The notes under the pieces are model-generated. The model saw only the letters and a program-made list of their open reading frames with translations. It had not been told where the DNA came from and ran no database searches. A program made the position numbers and the translations under genes. A stretch of DNA of 64,000 nucleotides from contig JAEZZQ010000030.1 of the NCBI GenBank assembly GCA_023442465.1, positions 186,001-250,000 of the forward strand. The letters are read 5' to 3'. Source of the DNA: Bacillota bacterium. Its GTDB lineage: Bacteria; Bacillota; Clostridia; Lachnospirales; Lachnospiraceae. Below, in pieces: positions 34,848-43,785 of the stretch. Positions within the stretch are counted from its first letter, which is position 1, and each line of letters opens with the position of its first letter.

Positions 34848-35537
34848 CTATCTTTTTGGAGGAGTCCGTTTCATGTTCTTTGCAATATTCTGACCTTCAC
34901 GAGTTATTTTCTTACTCACGCCGGCAATGTCCTTTAATACAGCTGAGATGAAGTGACCTTGCTGCCCTTCAGAACCTAAGCCCGGAACATTCTTTGGCTT
35001 TTGGCGTTGCTTGGGTGGCACCGATGCTTTAACGGAAGAAACAACGGAAGAAACTGGTTGCTGCTTTGGTGCAGGATGCGGTAACTGCTTGTGAAAAGCA
35101 ACAGTAGTTGTTTGTGATGGAGCCTTGTCGGCCTCCCGTGAAGTCTCTGCAGCAGATACTTCCATATTCCCGGTTACAGTCTCGGCGTCAACATCCAATC
35201 CTTTATCAGCCGCTCGTGTTTCCGATGTCTGTACTCGTGCTGCCTTCTCTGCTCTCAACGTCTCATTCTCTTTCCGTAGTTCTGTCACATCACTGGAAAG
35301 CACCGCAATTTGCGACAAAAGTGCTCTTTTCTCATCGGTGGCATTCTGTAAGGCTTCTTTATTTTTGATAATTTCATTTTCCAAAAGGCTAACTTTAGCA
35401 TTTTCTTCAGACGCACTATTTTTAATTTGAGTTTTCAACGCGATAATAGAGGCATTTAAGCTTTCATTTTCTTCGCGAAGAGCATTTAAGGTTATATTCG
35501 CCTCGGAAATGTTATAGCCAAATAAGCTTTTTTTCAT
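34848..35537 (-). CDS. Coiled-coil protein with Pro/Ala-rich linker
   Basis: 229 residues. Residues 1-100 are a long heptad coiled coil, with an opening (KKSLFGYNISEANITLNAL) that resembles the membrane-binding start of Clostridia DivIVA-like proteins. Residues 105-185 are Ala/Ser/Pro/Gln-rich and probably disordered. The C-terminal 45 residues are basic. There is no signal peptide or membrane helix. It is divergent from the Pel-like operon and may organise or localise surface machinery, but no function can be assigned. AAAGGA lies upstream of the ATG. Confidence 0.72.
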   Translation of the reverse strand: MKKSLFGYNISEANITLNALREENESLNASIIALKTQIKNSASEENAKVSLLENEIIKNKEALQNATDEKRALLSQIAVLSSDVTELRKENETLRAEKAARVQTSETRAADKGLDVDAETVTGNMEVSAAETSREADKAPSQTTTVAFHKQLPHPAPKQQPVSSVVSSVKASVPPKQRQKPKNVPGLGSEGQQGHFISAVLKDIAGVSKKITREGQNIAKNMKRTPPKR

Positions 35538-35572
35538 AATGGTTCATTCCTTTATTTTACGTCTTTTTAATA

Positions 35573-35601
35573 ATATTAGCCCAAGCAGATTGCGTTGTCA
35601 A
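35573..35601 (-). promoter_or_regulatory. Promoter of the coiled-coil gene
   Basis: Read on the minus strand: perfect TTGACA (35601-35596), 17-base spacer, TAATAT (35578-35573, 4 of 6 consensus). It directs transcription into the reverse coiled-coil gene that starts at 35537. Confidence 0.5.
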
Positions 35602-35678
35602 TGTTGGGCGGATTTTGACATTATTCGGGCCGGAGTATGCGTGGAAAACGTGTCTTTATCTGCCTAATATAGGATTTT

Positions 35679-35710
35679 CACTTGAATACGTACAAGTGAT
35701 GTATTATAGT
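35679..35710 (+). promoter_or_regulatory. Promoter and possible operator of the Pel-like operon
   Basis: TTGAAT (35682-35687), 17-base spacer, TATAGT (35705-35710). The -35 lies inside a dyad CACTTG-N8-CAAGTG (35679-35698), with an inner TACGTA, placed where a repressor or activator would contact RNA polymerase. Confidence 0.55.
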
Positions 35711-35763
35711 TATATTCAAGACTTAATTCGTTTTTATAAAAAGCGGGAGAAAAAAATTATAGT

Positions 35764-37941
35764 ATGGGTAGCATATTGATCGTAGGTGGCTACGGAACCT
35801 TTACGGAGGAATTGATCAACAAATTCTATAAAGAAAAATGGCATATTTATACGCTTACGAATAGTCAGAAGCTTGTGAAGCCTGCACATGTATTTGAGCA
35901 GTATACCTTTGCGTATGACAGTGCCAGCGTGGAGGAGGTCATAACGAGCTGCCGTCCGGATGCAATTTTGTTCACAGGGGCTTACGACCCGCTTTATCGG
36001 TGGGAGGATGACCACGTGCAGGAGGAGTCACTGAATTATATTGCCGGACTGAGTAATCTCCTCATGGCGGCTGCATCCTTCGGTGTACGGCATTTTGTCT
36101 ATGTGTCTTCGGACAGGGTATTTGAGGATGAATATGCGGTGGATATCAGGGAGGAGATGCCGGCTTCGCCGAATAGCTTTCAGGGAATGACGATTTCCCA
36201 AGGGGAAAATCTGGCAATGCACTTTAATGCGACGACGCAGATGGAAGTAACTGTTCTGCGTATCGCCCGTATGTATGGTATTCCGGTGGATCGGGACGCC
36301 TGCACCGATATCTATTCCAAGATGTGTATGAAGGCGTTAGTATCCGGCAGACTGTACGTGAATGCGAAGAAGGTACTGTCTGCGCTGTATGTGAAGGATG
36401 GCGTGGAAGCGGTGTACCTGTTGATCGATGCGCAGGAGAGAAAGTATAGGCTTTACCATGTTTCTTCCAGGGAGGAAGTAACGGAGGATAAGGTGGCTGA
36501 GCTTATCCGGGAAAAATATTCACATCCTGTAGAAATCGTGGACCGTACCATAGGCCTGCGCCAGCGGGTCATTTTATCCAATGAAAGATTTTGCTCGGAA
36601 TTCTCCTTTCAGGTGCGGACCGGGTACGAAGAAATGATTCCTATGATTATCGCTCATATGAAGCGCCATAAGAATCTTTTTTTACATGATGACGAGCAAT
36701 ATGGGGGTAAGAGACTTTGGGACCGGATGCTTCGCCTGCTGAAAAAGGCGGTTCCGTTTTTGGAGACTGTAGTCTTTTTCTTTCCTGTTTACATATTGAA
36801 CAATAGGGTAGCGGATAGTGTTTATTTTGGACAAATTAACTTCTACTTATTATACGTGCTTCTTTTCGCAGTGGTACACGGCAGGCGGCAGGCGATTTTA
36901 TCCGCTTTGCTCAGCGTGATAGGCTACTGCTTCGGGCAGATGTATACGACGTCCGGATTTTCCTTATTAATAGATATCAATACTTACATATGGACCGCAC
37001 AGATTTTCGTTGTTGGTCTGACAGTGGGACATCTGAAGGATAAGTTCCGCGAGACGGAGGAGGATAAGAACGAGAGAATCGACTTTCTTGCGGACAGGCT
37101 GAGTGATATTACGATAATCAATTCCAGCAATACGAAGCTTAAGAACTATTTTGCAGAAAAGCTGATCAGCAGTGCGGAAGGTGTTGGACGTATTTACGAA
37201 ATCACTTCTAGGCTTGAGCGGGCTAAGACAGGCGAGGTACTGTTTTCCGCTCTCGATACTTTATCGGAGATTATGGAGACGGAGGATGTTTCGATCTATC
37301 TCGTTTCTAACGAGAGCTATTGCCGTCTGGCCTCCGCTTCCAGCGAGAAGGCCCGCTCTCTGGGCAAATCGCTGGCAATGGCCGACTACGCGGCAATGTT
37401 TGACGTGCTGATAAAGAAGCAGGTTTATATTAACCGGTCGTTAGACACAGAACTTCCTGCGATGGGAAGCGCACTTTTTGACGATAAAGGGAATATGAGA
37501 ATCATAATACTGCTTTGGAATATTCCCTATGAGCAGATGACCTTGTACCAGGCAAATCTTCTATCGGTAGTGGGCGCCCTCGTATATGCTGTAGTGGTCC
37601 GTGACGCAGATTATATGGATGCGCTGGTATACCGCAGATTTCTTCCCGGAACCGGTATCCTTCAGCAGGAGGCTTTCGAGTCGATGTTAGATATTTATCG
37701 GAATGCGGGGGAGAAGGGATATGCACAGTCCAGCGTTCTCTATATCCAATCGGAAGGCATGCCGCTTACGGAGCTTAACGATAAACTCCGTTTGCTGCTG
37801 CGCGAAACGGATTATGTGGGCGTGGTACAGGGCGGAAATATTGGGGTGCTCCTGACCAACACGAATAAGAACGAGTCGGCATATGTAAAGGCACGTCTAG
37901 AGGAAAACGGAATCGCTACTTATGAGGAGAAAAAGATATAA
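35764..37941 (+). CDS. pelD: SDR-PelD fusion, c-di-GMP-responsive Pel regulator
   Basis: 725 residues. Residues 1-295 are an extended SDR (epimerase-type) fold: LIVGGYGTF as the NAD loop, FVYVSSDRVFEDE, but the YxxxK catalytic pair is absent at the expected place (QGMTISQGE). Residues about 330-425 hold about four membrane helices. Residues about 485-610 resemble a GAF domain, and 620-725 a degenerate GGDEF domain with RETD at 680-683, matching the RxxD inhibitory site by which PelD binds cyclic-di-GMP. First gene of the Pel-like operon; it should gate polymerisation by PelF. The ribosome site (GGGAG, 14 bases away) is weak. Confidence 0.82.
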   Translation: MGSILIVGGYGTFTEELINKFYKEKWHIYTLTNSQKLVKPAHVFEQYTFAYDSASVEEVITSCRPDAILFTGAYDPLYRWEDDHVQEESLNYIAGLSNLLMAAASFGVRHFVYVSSDRVFEDEYAVDIREEMPASPNSFQGMTISQGENLAMHFNATTQMEVTVLRIARMYGIPVDRDACTDIYSKMCMKALVSGRLYVNAKKVLSALYVKDGVEAVYLLIDAQERKYRLYHVSSREEVTEDKVAELIREKYSHPVEIVDRTIGLRQRVILSNERFCSEFSFQVRTGYEEMIPMIIAHMKRHKNLFLHDDEQYGGKRLWDRMLRLLKKAVPFLETVVFFFPVYILNNRVADSVYFGQINFYLLYVLLFAVVHGRRQAILSALLSVIGYCFGQMYTTSGFSLLIDINTYIWTAQIFVVGLTVGHLKDKFRETEEDKNERIDFLADRLSDITIINSSNTKLKNYFAEKLISSAEGVGRIYEITSRLERAKTGEVLFSALDTLSEIMETEDVSIYLVSNESYCRLASASSEKARSLGKSLAMADYAAMFDVLIKKQVYINRSLDTELPAMGSALFDDKGNMRIIILLWNIPYEQMTLYQANLLSVVGALVYAVVVRDADYMDALVYRRFLPGTGILQQEAFESMLDIYRNAGEKGYAQSSVLYIQSEGMPLTELNDKLRLLLRETDYVGVVQGGNIGVLLTNTNKNESAYVKARLEENGIATYEEKKI

Positions 37942-37944
37942 TTT

Positions 37945-37971
37945 CGTTACTGAGAACGGAGTGAACAGTAA
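37945..37971. repeat. Short intergenic repeat, copy 1
   Basis: A 27-base segment matching 26 of 27 bases at 47802-47828. It contains the inverted repeat TTACTG-N14-CAGTAA and directly follows the pelD-like stop codon. Confidence 0.6.
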
Positions 37972-38013
37972 AATAATTTCTAATAAAAATGGGAAAGGTA
38001 TGGTTGCTTTTAT

Positions 38014-38943
38014 ATGGATACGACAGGGCTTTGGCCGGTTATGGCAATTTGCATAGGGAATGTACTCGCGGCATTTGGCATATTCGTCTGGGCCTGCTTC
38101 CAGAAAAAGGGCAGGCGCGGCACAGGGTTTTTGATCGCATGGTTCATTTTTATCGTTCCTTTTTTTGGTCTGCTGTATTTGCTGCTCAGCCGTTTTATCG
38201 GATTTCTGAACCGTAGGAAGAACGTGGATATGAGTGATGTAAGCTTCAGCCAGGAGCGGGAGAAGCTTATTCTGCCGCCGGATATAGAGACAGAGATGAA
38301 TTATGTACCGATTCAGGATGCCATGGCAGTTTCGGATACGCTCAGCCTTCGGCGCCTGATTCTTGATGCACTTAGAAACGATGCCAAGAGAACGGTAGCC
38401 AGCATTGCGGTAGCCATGAACAGTAAGGATACGGAGACTTCCCACTATGCGGCTTCGGTCATTCTCGATGCGCTGTCAGAGTTTCGTTCCACTGCCCAGA
38501 ATATGATCGAGCATACCCAGAAGCTTCCTGAGGACGTAGAGATGAATCTTCTTACCTTCAATTACATCCATGATGTCCTGAAGATGAAGATCATGACGAA
38601 TATGGAGCAGGAGGCTTATATTTACACGCTGGATAATGTTGCGGAGAATCTTTTTACCCATAATCTATGGTATATGAGTGCGACTCATTATCTTTGGATG
38701 GCGGATTGGTTTATTACCATTAAGGAATATAATATGGCGGATAAATGGGTATCCAGAGCCGTACAGTACAGACCTAATATGCTGGATACTTTTAAGGCGA
38801 GACTGCATTTATATTATAACCAGCGCAATCAATCAGCTTTTTTTAATTGCCTGGACGAATTTGGCGAGAGCGATGTGGCAGCAGATGAAGAGATTCTGAA
38901 TCTGTTTCGGCTGTACGGCAACCAGAAGGATAGAAGCTTATGA
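38014..38943 (+). CDS. pelE: PelE-like membrane-anchored TPR protein
   Basis: 309 residues. Two membrane helices at about 7-28 and 38-60 are followed by a cytoplasmic region of helical pairs (residues about 105-300), with TPR character in ATHYLWMADWFITIKEYNMADKWVSRA. The order (after PelD, before PelA/F/G homologues), topology and repeat type match PelE, which anchors the cytosolic synthase PelF to the membrane complex with PelD and PelG. Sequence is divergent, so the call relies on synteny and topology. The stop overlaps the next start (ATGA). Confidence 0.75.
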   Translation: MDTTGLWPVMAICIGNVLAAFGIFVWACFQKKGRRGTGFLIAWFIFIVPFFGLLYLLLSRFIGFLNRRKNVDMSDVSFSQEREKLILPPDIETEMNYVPIQDAMAVSDTLSLRRLILDALRNDAKRTVASIAVAMNSKDTETSHYAASVILDALSEFRSTAQNMIEHTQKLPEDVEMNLLTFNYIHDVLKMKIMTNMEQEAYIYTLDNVAENLFTHNLWYMSATHYLWMADWFITIKEYNMADKWVSRAVQYRPNMLDTFKARLHLYYNQRNQSAFFNCLDEFGESDVAADEEILNLFRLYGNQKDRSL

Positions 38944-40766
38944 TTTCAAAAGGAAATTATTTTGTAATTTTTATATTGCTGTTTATGGTCTTTTTCATGT
39001 TCATGTTTGCCGGTGTTTCATCCCATGTGTTGTCGGATACGTCGGAAAACGTCAGGGCCGCGGACAAGGCAGAGGTAAGCTATGAGGATAGGGAGGTCTT
39101 TTCGGCAGAGCAGAAGAAAAGGGCGGCTATCCTTTCGTCGGATGGGGAAACTGCTGCTGCCAAGCTTCTTGAAGAGTGGTGTATTTATAATAAGTACTCC
39201 TATCAGCTTTATACCTCGTGGGTGCCGGAGGAGGAAATTGATACTTATGATTTGCTGCTTTTTAGCGATTATGAACTGACGGCAGAGGACAGCGATATTC
39301 TTTACTCCTATGCAAATCTGGGAAAGACTATGATTTTCACAAAGCTTCCGGATTACAATGCAATCGTTGCAGATCCTCAGTTCGCCGCTTTTTTCGGTAT
39401 CAAAGCGGGAGTAGAGGAGGAGATGAAAGCGGATGGAATCAAGATATTTTCTGATTTCATGCTGAGTAAGGAAAGGGTGTATAAGGAGGGTGACTACTTC
39501 GGTGAGGAGGACGATACGCGAATCGATGTGCCGTATTATTCTCTGACGTCGGGCTATGAAGTGTATGCGGTAGGTATCTTGGATGATCAGAAGGAGCTTG
39601 GCATCGAAGATAAAAATCTGCCGCCTCTTCTTTGGAAGACTACGACTGAAAAGTCTTTCGTCTTCGCGGTAAACAGCGATGTCTTTGACGGAATGCCCAT
39701 GCTCGGCATCCTTACGGGCTTCATGGCACAGGAGGGAGACGTCTTTCTTTATCCTATTGTAAATGCGCAGACGATTTCTGTGCTGAATTATCCGTATTTT
39801 TCCGGAGAGAATGATGGGACGATGCAGATGCTATACAGCCGCAGTTCAGAGGCAGTAGCCAGAGACCTGCTTTGGTCCAACATCGTCCAGATATTGAAAA
39901 ATTACGGCAGCTCCTATAGCTTTTTTGCCTCCCCGAAACTGGATTATGCGGCGCAGGGCAAGAACCGTGCGGATTACCTTAACTTTTACCTGAGGGAAAT
40001 AAGTAAGCTTCCGGGAGACATGGGCCTATCCTTTGACCATATATCGGATTCGGGCCTTGCCAAAGTGCAAGAAGATAATGAGCAGTTCCTGGAGGAAAAT
40101 TTACCGGAATACGGTCTTACGGCTTTGTACGCGGCAGACTTTAATCCCCAGGAAATCGCCGGGAATGCGGACTATGAACATTTGAAAGATATAAGGCTGA
40201 TTATGTCGGGATACGAAGAGGGGGATTCCCTGATAGACTTTTTGGATGACGGCGTCCTCTCCGTGAAATTCAATCTGGACGGTTACCGGCATGAAACGAT
40301 GGACGACCTGCGTATGATCTGTGTGGAAAATGCTCTCGGAATGTGCAACATGGAAGTAGATATCGGACGGGTATTTTACCCGGAAAGCGACGAGGACGAA
40401 TGGAATAATCTAAGCTTGAAATGGTCTAAGGGAGATACGTATTTCAAGGATTTTTCCAAGCTGGATATGGTGTCCGTATATGAACTGGAAAAGCGTATCA
40501 GACGTTTTATGGCGTTGGACTATGTTTATGAAAGGGAAGAAAAGGGCATAACGGTTCGGATGAAGAATTTCGAAGAAGAGGCTTATTTCGTGCTTTGTAC
40601 CTATAATAACAGAGTGGAATCAGCAGAGAATGCCGATGTGGAAAAGCTTTCCGATACGGCCTGGCTGATCAGGGCCCTGGCACCGGAGGTAAGGATTTAT
40701 CTGGCGGAGGAAAATGTCTTGGAAAAGCCGAAAAATAACAAGACAGTTCCCAGTAACCCGCAGTAA
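38940..40766 (+). CDS. DUF2194 extracellular protein (PelA-like position)
   Basis: 608 residues. One N-terminal membrane helix (about 8-28) acts as an uncleaved anchor; the rest is predicted outside the cell. The interior has a Rossmann-like part (AAILSSDGETAAAKLLEEW, YDLLLFSDYELT), a deacetylase-like region (MGLSFDHISDSGLAKV, YGLTALYAADFNP) and a C-terminal beta domain. It fits DUF2194, which takes the place of the PelA deacetylase/hydrolase in Firmicute Pel operons. Whether a catalytic metal site survives is uncertain; I see no clean HxxxH. It probably trims or deacetylates the emerging polymer. Confidence 0.75.
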   Translation: MISKGNYFVIFILLFMVFFMFMFAGVSSHVLSDTSENVRAADKAEVSYEDREVFSAEQKKRAAILSSDGETAAAKLLEEWCIYNKYSYQLYTSWVPEEEIDTYDLLLFSDYELTAEDSDILYSYANLGKTMIFTKLPDYNAIVADPQFAAFFGIKAGVEEEMKADGIKIFSDFMLSKERVYKEGDYFGEEDDTRIDVPYYSLTSGYEVYAVGILDDQKELGIEDKNLPPLLWKTTTEKSFVFAVNSDVFDGMPMLGILTGFMAQEGDVFLYPIVNAQTISVLNYPYFSGENDGTMQMLYSRSSEAVARDLLWSNIVQILKNYGSSYSFFASPKLDYAAQGKNRADYLNFYLREISKLPGDMGLSFDHISDSGLAKVQEDNEQFLEENLPEYGLTALYAADFNPQEIAGNADYEHLKDIRLIMSGYEEGDSLIDFLDDGVLSVKFNLDGYRHETMDDLRMICVENALGMCNMEVDIGRVFYPESDEDEWNNLSLKWSKGDTYFKDFSKLDMVSVYELEKRIRRFMALDYVYEREEKGITVRMKNFEEEAYFVLCTYNNRVESAENADVEKLSDTAWLIRALAPEVRIYLAEENVLEKPKNNKTVPSNPQ

Positions 40767-40787
40767 TACAGAGCAGGAGGATTGGAT

Positions 40788-42272
40788 ATGATTGTGTGCA
40801 TGATAGCAGAGGGCTGTTATCCTTATGTTGTCGGCGGTGTATCCAGTTGGATACATAGCATCATTCGGTTATTTCCGAATATAGAATTTAAATTGATTAC
40901 GATTGTTGCAGACCGCAGCGTAAGCGGGAAATTTGCCTATCAGCTTCCGGATAATCTGACAGAAATCCACGAGGTGTATCTTCAGGATGTGGACTGGGTG
41001 GGACACCGGAAGGCGGGGAAAAGGCGGTTCCATCTAAGCCGTGAGGAGACGGAGGCATTGCGCAGCCTTGTCATCGGCGAGGATGTGGACTGGATAAGAG
41101 TGTTTTCTATGTTTAACAGGAAGAACATTTCCATTGACCATATATTGATGAGCCCGGAGTTTTTAGAGATTACGAAGGAGTACTATTCCATGAAATTCTC
41201 GGACATAACCTTTTCCGACTTTTTATGGACACTGCGCTCTATTTACCTGCCGCTTTTCTTTGCGTTAAAATGCAAACCGCCCAAGGCTGATATTTATCAC
41301 TGTGTGGCGACAGGCTATGCGGGAATTATCGGCAGCAAGGCACTGGCCATGTATCCCGATTCCAAGTTGCTCGTCAGTGAGCACGGTATTTACACAAGGG
41401 AGAGGGAAGAGGAAATTATTAAGGCGAAATGGGTGCAGGGAGTTTATAAGACGATTTGGATCGAGCAGTTTCGCAAAATGTCTCAATGTGCGTATTACTA
41501 TGCGGATTTGGTGACCTCACTTTTCGAGCATGCGCGCACCTTGCAGATAGAGCTGGGATGCCCTGCAGGAAAGGCTATCGTGACACCCAACGGTATCGAT
41601 GCGGAGCGGTTTGCGGCAGTTCCAGGGAAGGACCCCGGGGACCCTTATATCAATGTGGGTGCGATTCTTCGTGTAACACCGATTAAGGATGTAAAAACGA
41701 TGATTAACGCATTCTATTACGCGCATGAAAAGGAGCCGATGTTAAAGCTTTGGATTATGGGACCGGACGATGAGAATCCAGAATATGCACAGGACTGCAA
41801 AGATCTGGTAAAGGCTTTGCAGGCGGAAAATATCGAATTTACCGGAAGCATTCAGACGACGGATTATATCGGGCGGATGGATATGACGATTCTTACCAGC
41901 ATCAGCGAGGGACAGCCGCTTACGATCCTGGAGGGCTTTGCGGCGAAGAAGCCTTGCATCGCCACTAACGTAGGCAACTGCTACGGCTTGGTTTATGGGG
42001 AAGATGATTCCTTCGGAGAGGCAGGGATTGTGGTACCGGTTATGAATATTTCTGAAATCACCCGTGCGATTTTAAGGCTGACTTGGCATCCCGATATGGC
42101 TCACCGGATGGGTGAGAATGGTTATAAACGCCTGATGCGCAAATATAAAAGTGTCTGCATGGAGGAGGCTTACCGTAAGATATATCAAACGCTCGGTTCG
42201 GTGAAATATGCGGAGGAGATATTCGTACCCCCGCCGATTGCAGAGAGCTCTGCAGGAAAAAGAGAAAGATAA
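40788..42272 (+). CDS. pelF: PelF polysaccharide synthase (GT4)
   Basis: About 494 residues, the expected PelF length. Recognised by IAEGCYPYVVGGVSSWIHSII at the start, IYHCVATGYAGIIGSKAL, LVSEHGIYTREREEE, IVTPNGIDAERF, LRVTPIKDVKTMINAF, WIMGPDDENPEYA and TSISEGQPLTILEGFAAK with the donor-binding Glu pair. PelF is a soluble GT-B enzyme that polymerises UDP-GlcNAc/GalNAc-type sugars for Pel. ATG 40788 has AGGAGG 7 bases upstream. It needs the PelD-E-G membrane complex, encoded around it. Confidence 0.93.
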   Translation: MIVCMIAEGCYPYVVGGVSSWIHSIIRLFPNIEFKLITIVADRSVSGKFAYQLPDNLTEIHEVYLQDVDWVGHRKAGKRRFHLSREETEALRSLVIGEDVDWIRVFSMFNRKNISIDHILMSPEFLEITKEYYSMKFSDITFSDFLWTLRSIYLPLFFALKCKPPKADIYHCVATGYAGIIGSKALAMYPDSKLLVSEHGIYTREREEEIIKAKWVQGVYKTIWIEQFRKMSQCAYYYADLVTSLFEHARTLQIELGCPAGKAIVTPNGIDAERFAAVPGKDPGDPYINVGAILRVTPIKDVKTMINAFYYAHEKEPMLKLWIMGPDDENPEYAQDCKDLVKALQAENIEFTGSIQTTDYIGRMDMTILTSISEGQPLTILEGFAAKKPCIATNVGNCYGLVYGEDDSFGEAGIVVPVMNISEITRAILRLTWHPDMAHRMGENGYKRLMRKYKSVCMEEAYRKIYQTLGSVKYAEEIFVPPPIAESSAGKRER

Positions 42273-42295
42273 TGGAAGAAAGGAAAACGTAGCGT

Positions 42296-43768
42296 ATGGC
42301 TGGTCTTGGCATTCAGTTAAATAAAATATTCGATAAGCGGTCGGTAACCGCCGCACTTTATGGGATAGGCTTTAGTTTCGTATATACGATTGCACCTATG
42401 CTGGTGGTCATCGGCTGTTTGTTTGCAATGTATAAGGTGCTGGGCTTCGATACGGTAGGGTATCTGGAAAGAGAGACCTTTTCCAGCAGTATTCTCTACA
42501 TATTTATCTTTTCACTTCTGACCTCTGCCCCTTTTAACTCTGTGTTGTCGAAGTTCCAGACGGATAGGATTTATGAGCAGAGGTATGAGGACATCAGACC
42601 CTGCATTTATGTGGGAACAATCACAAACCTGACCTTTTCTTCTATGGTAGCGATTCCCTTCTATATTTATGAAGCAATAGTGGGCGGTGTGCCTGTATAT
42701 TATGTGTTTACTACTTATATGGGATTTTTGGGGCTTTCGCTGACCTTTTCGACGATGGTGTATAACTCGATTTTAAAGCAGTATAAGAAAATATCCTTAT
42801 ATTTTATATGCTGTATGGGTGTCAGCTTTGTCCTGTCCGTTATTTTCTGTTTCGGACTGGGATTTTCTATTACGTATAGCATGCTGCTTGCGCTGACGAT
42901 AGGTTTTTTGCTGATCGCATCCCTGGAGCTTGCCAATGTGCTGCAATATTTTCCTGCTAACAGCCGGAACTATAAAGCAGTGCTCCGCTATTACAGGATA
43001 TACTGGAAGCTGATCGTTTCTAATTTCCTTTATACACTTGGGCTGTTTATCCATAATTTCGTATTCTGGGCTCAGCCGTGGCATATGGTTGTCCGTAACA
43101 CCTATGTCAGCAATCAGCCCTATGATATGGCATCCTGTCTTGCTATGTTTACTAATATTTCAGCCAGCGTGCTGTTCATCTCCAGAGTGGAGATGCACTT
43201 TCACGAAAGATATAAGGATTATACGGAGGCTGTTATAGGCGGCAAGCTGGATAGCATTCAGAAGGCGAAAAAGCGGATGTTCCGTGGGCTCTCCTCACAG
43301 CTTCTTTCCCTTGTGCATATTCAGTTCATCGTATCGGTCATTATCTATTTGGTTGCGATTGTGGTGCTCCCCTTTATGGGCTTCTCGGGGATGGTTATGG
43401 AAATATATCCTCAGCTTGCAGTGGGATATTTTATTTCCTATCTGATGTATTCGGAGCTTTTATTTTTGTATTATTTCGATGACCTGACCGGAGCGATGTT
43501 AAACGGTGTCATATTTGCGGGTGTTGCGCTTATAGGCTCCATATTTTCTGCCGGACTGCCAGCGATCTGGTATGGTGCGGGATTTACTGCAGCAGCATTT
43601 GCGGCGTTTACTTTTTCTTATTTAAGGCTCCATTACGTGGAGAAAAACTTGGATAATCACATTTTCTGCCGGGGAACGGTATTGAAGCAGGTGGCTTCGG
43701 ATATGCCGGAGGAAGATGTTTATAATATATACAGAGGAAAAACGGATTTGAAAAAAACAAAGGCATAA
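42296..43768 (+). CDS. pelG: PelG polysaccharide transporter
   Basis: 490 residues, about 12 membrane helices, MOP-superfamily style. It matches PelG by position after pelF, by GIGFSFVYTIAPMLVVIGCLF near the start, by TFSTMVYNSILKQYKKISLY, and by LYTLGLFIHNFVFWAQPWH in the middle. It should form the membrane channel for the polymer made by PelF. Adjacent genes show no outer-membrane porin, as expected for a Gram-positive cell. Stop codon at 43766-43768. Confidence 0.92.
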   Translation: MAGLGIQLNKIFDKRSVTAALYGIGFSFVYTIAPMLVVIGCLFAMYKVLGFDTVGYLERETFSSSILYIFIFSLLTSAPFNSVLSKFQTDRIYEQRYEDIRPCIYVGTITNLTFSSMVAIPFYIYEAIVGGVPVYYVFTTYMGFLGLSLTFSTMVYNSILKQYKKISLYFICCMGVSFVLSVIFCFGLGFSITYSMLLALTIGFLLIASLELANVLQYFPANSRNYKAVLRYYRIYWKLIVSNFLYTLGLFIHNFVFWAQPWHMVVRNTYVSNQPYDMASCLAMFTNISASVLFISRVEMHFHERYKDYTEAVIGGKLDSIQKAKKRMFRGLSSQLLSLVHIQFIVSVIIYLVAIVVLPFMGFSGMVMEIYPQLAVGYFISYLMYSELLFLYYFDDLTGAMLNGVIFAGVALIGSIFSAGLPAIWYGAGFTAAAFAAFTFSYLRLHYVEKNLDNHIFCRGTVLKQVASDMPEEDVYNIYRGKTDLKKTKA

Positions 43769-43785
43769 TGACAAGGAGGGCACAT

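Noticed and set aside
40101..40292. Minus-strand frame inside the DUF2194 gene, and many similar antisense frames across 36-54 kb
   Set aside because: They are shadows of well-supported plus-strand genes, lacking ribosome sites and family motifs.
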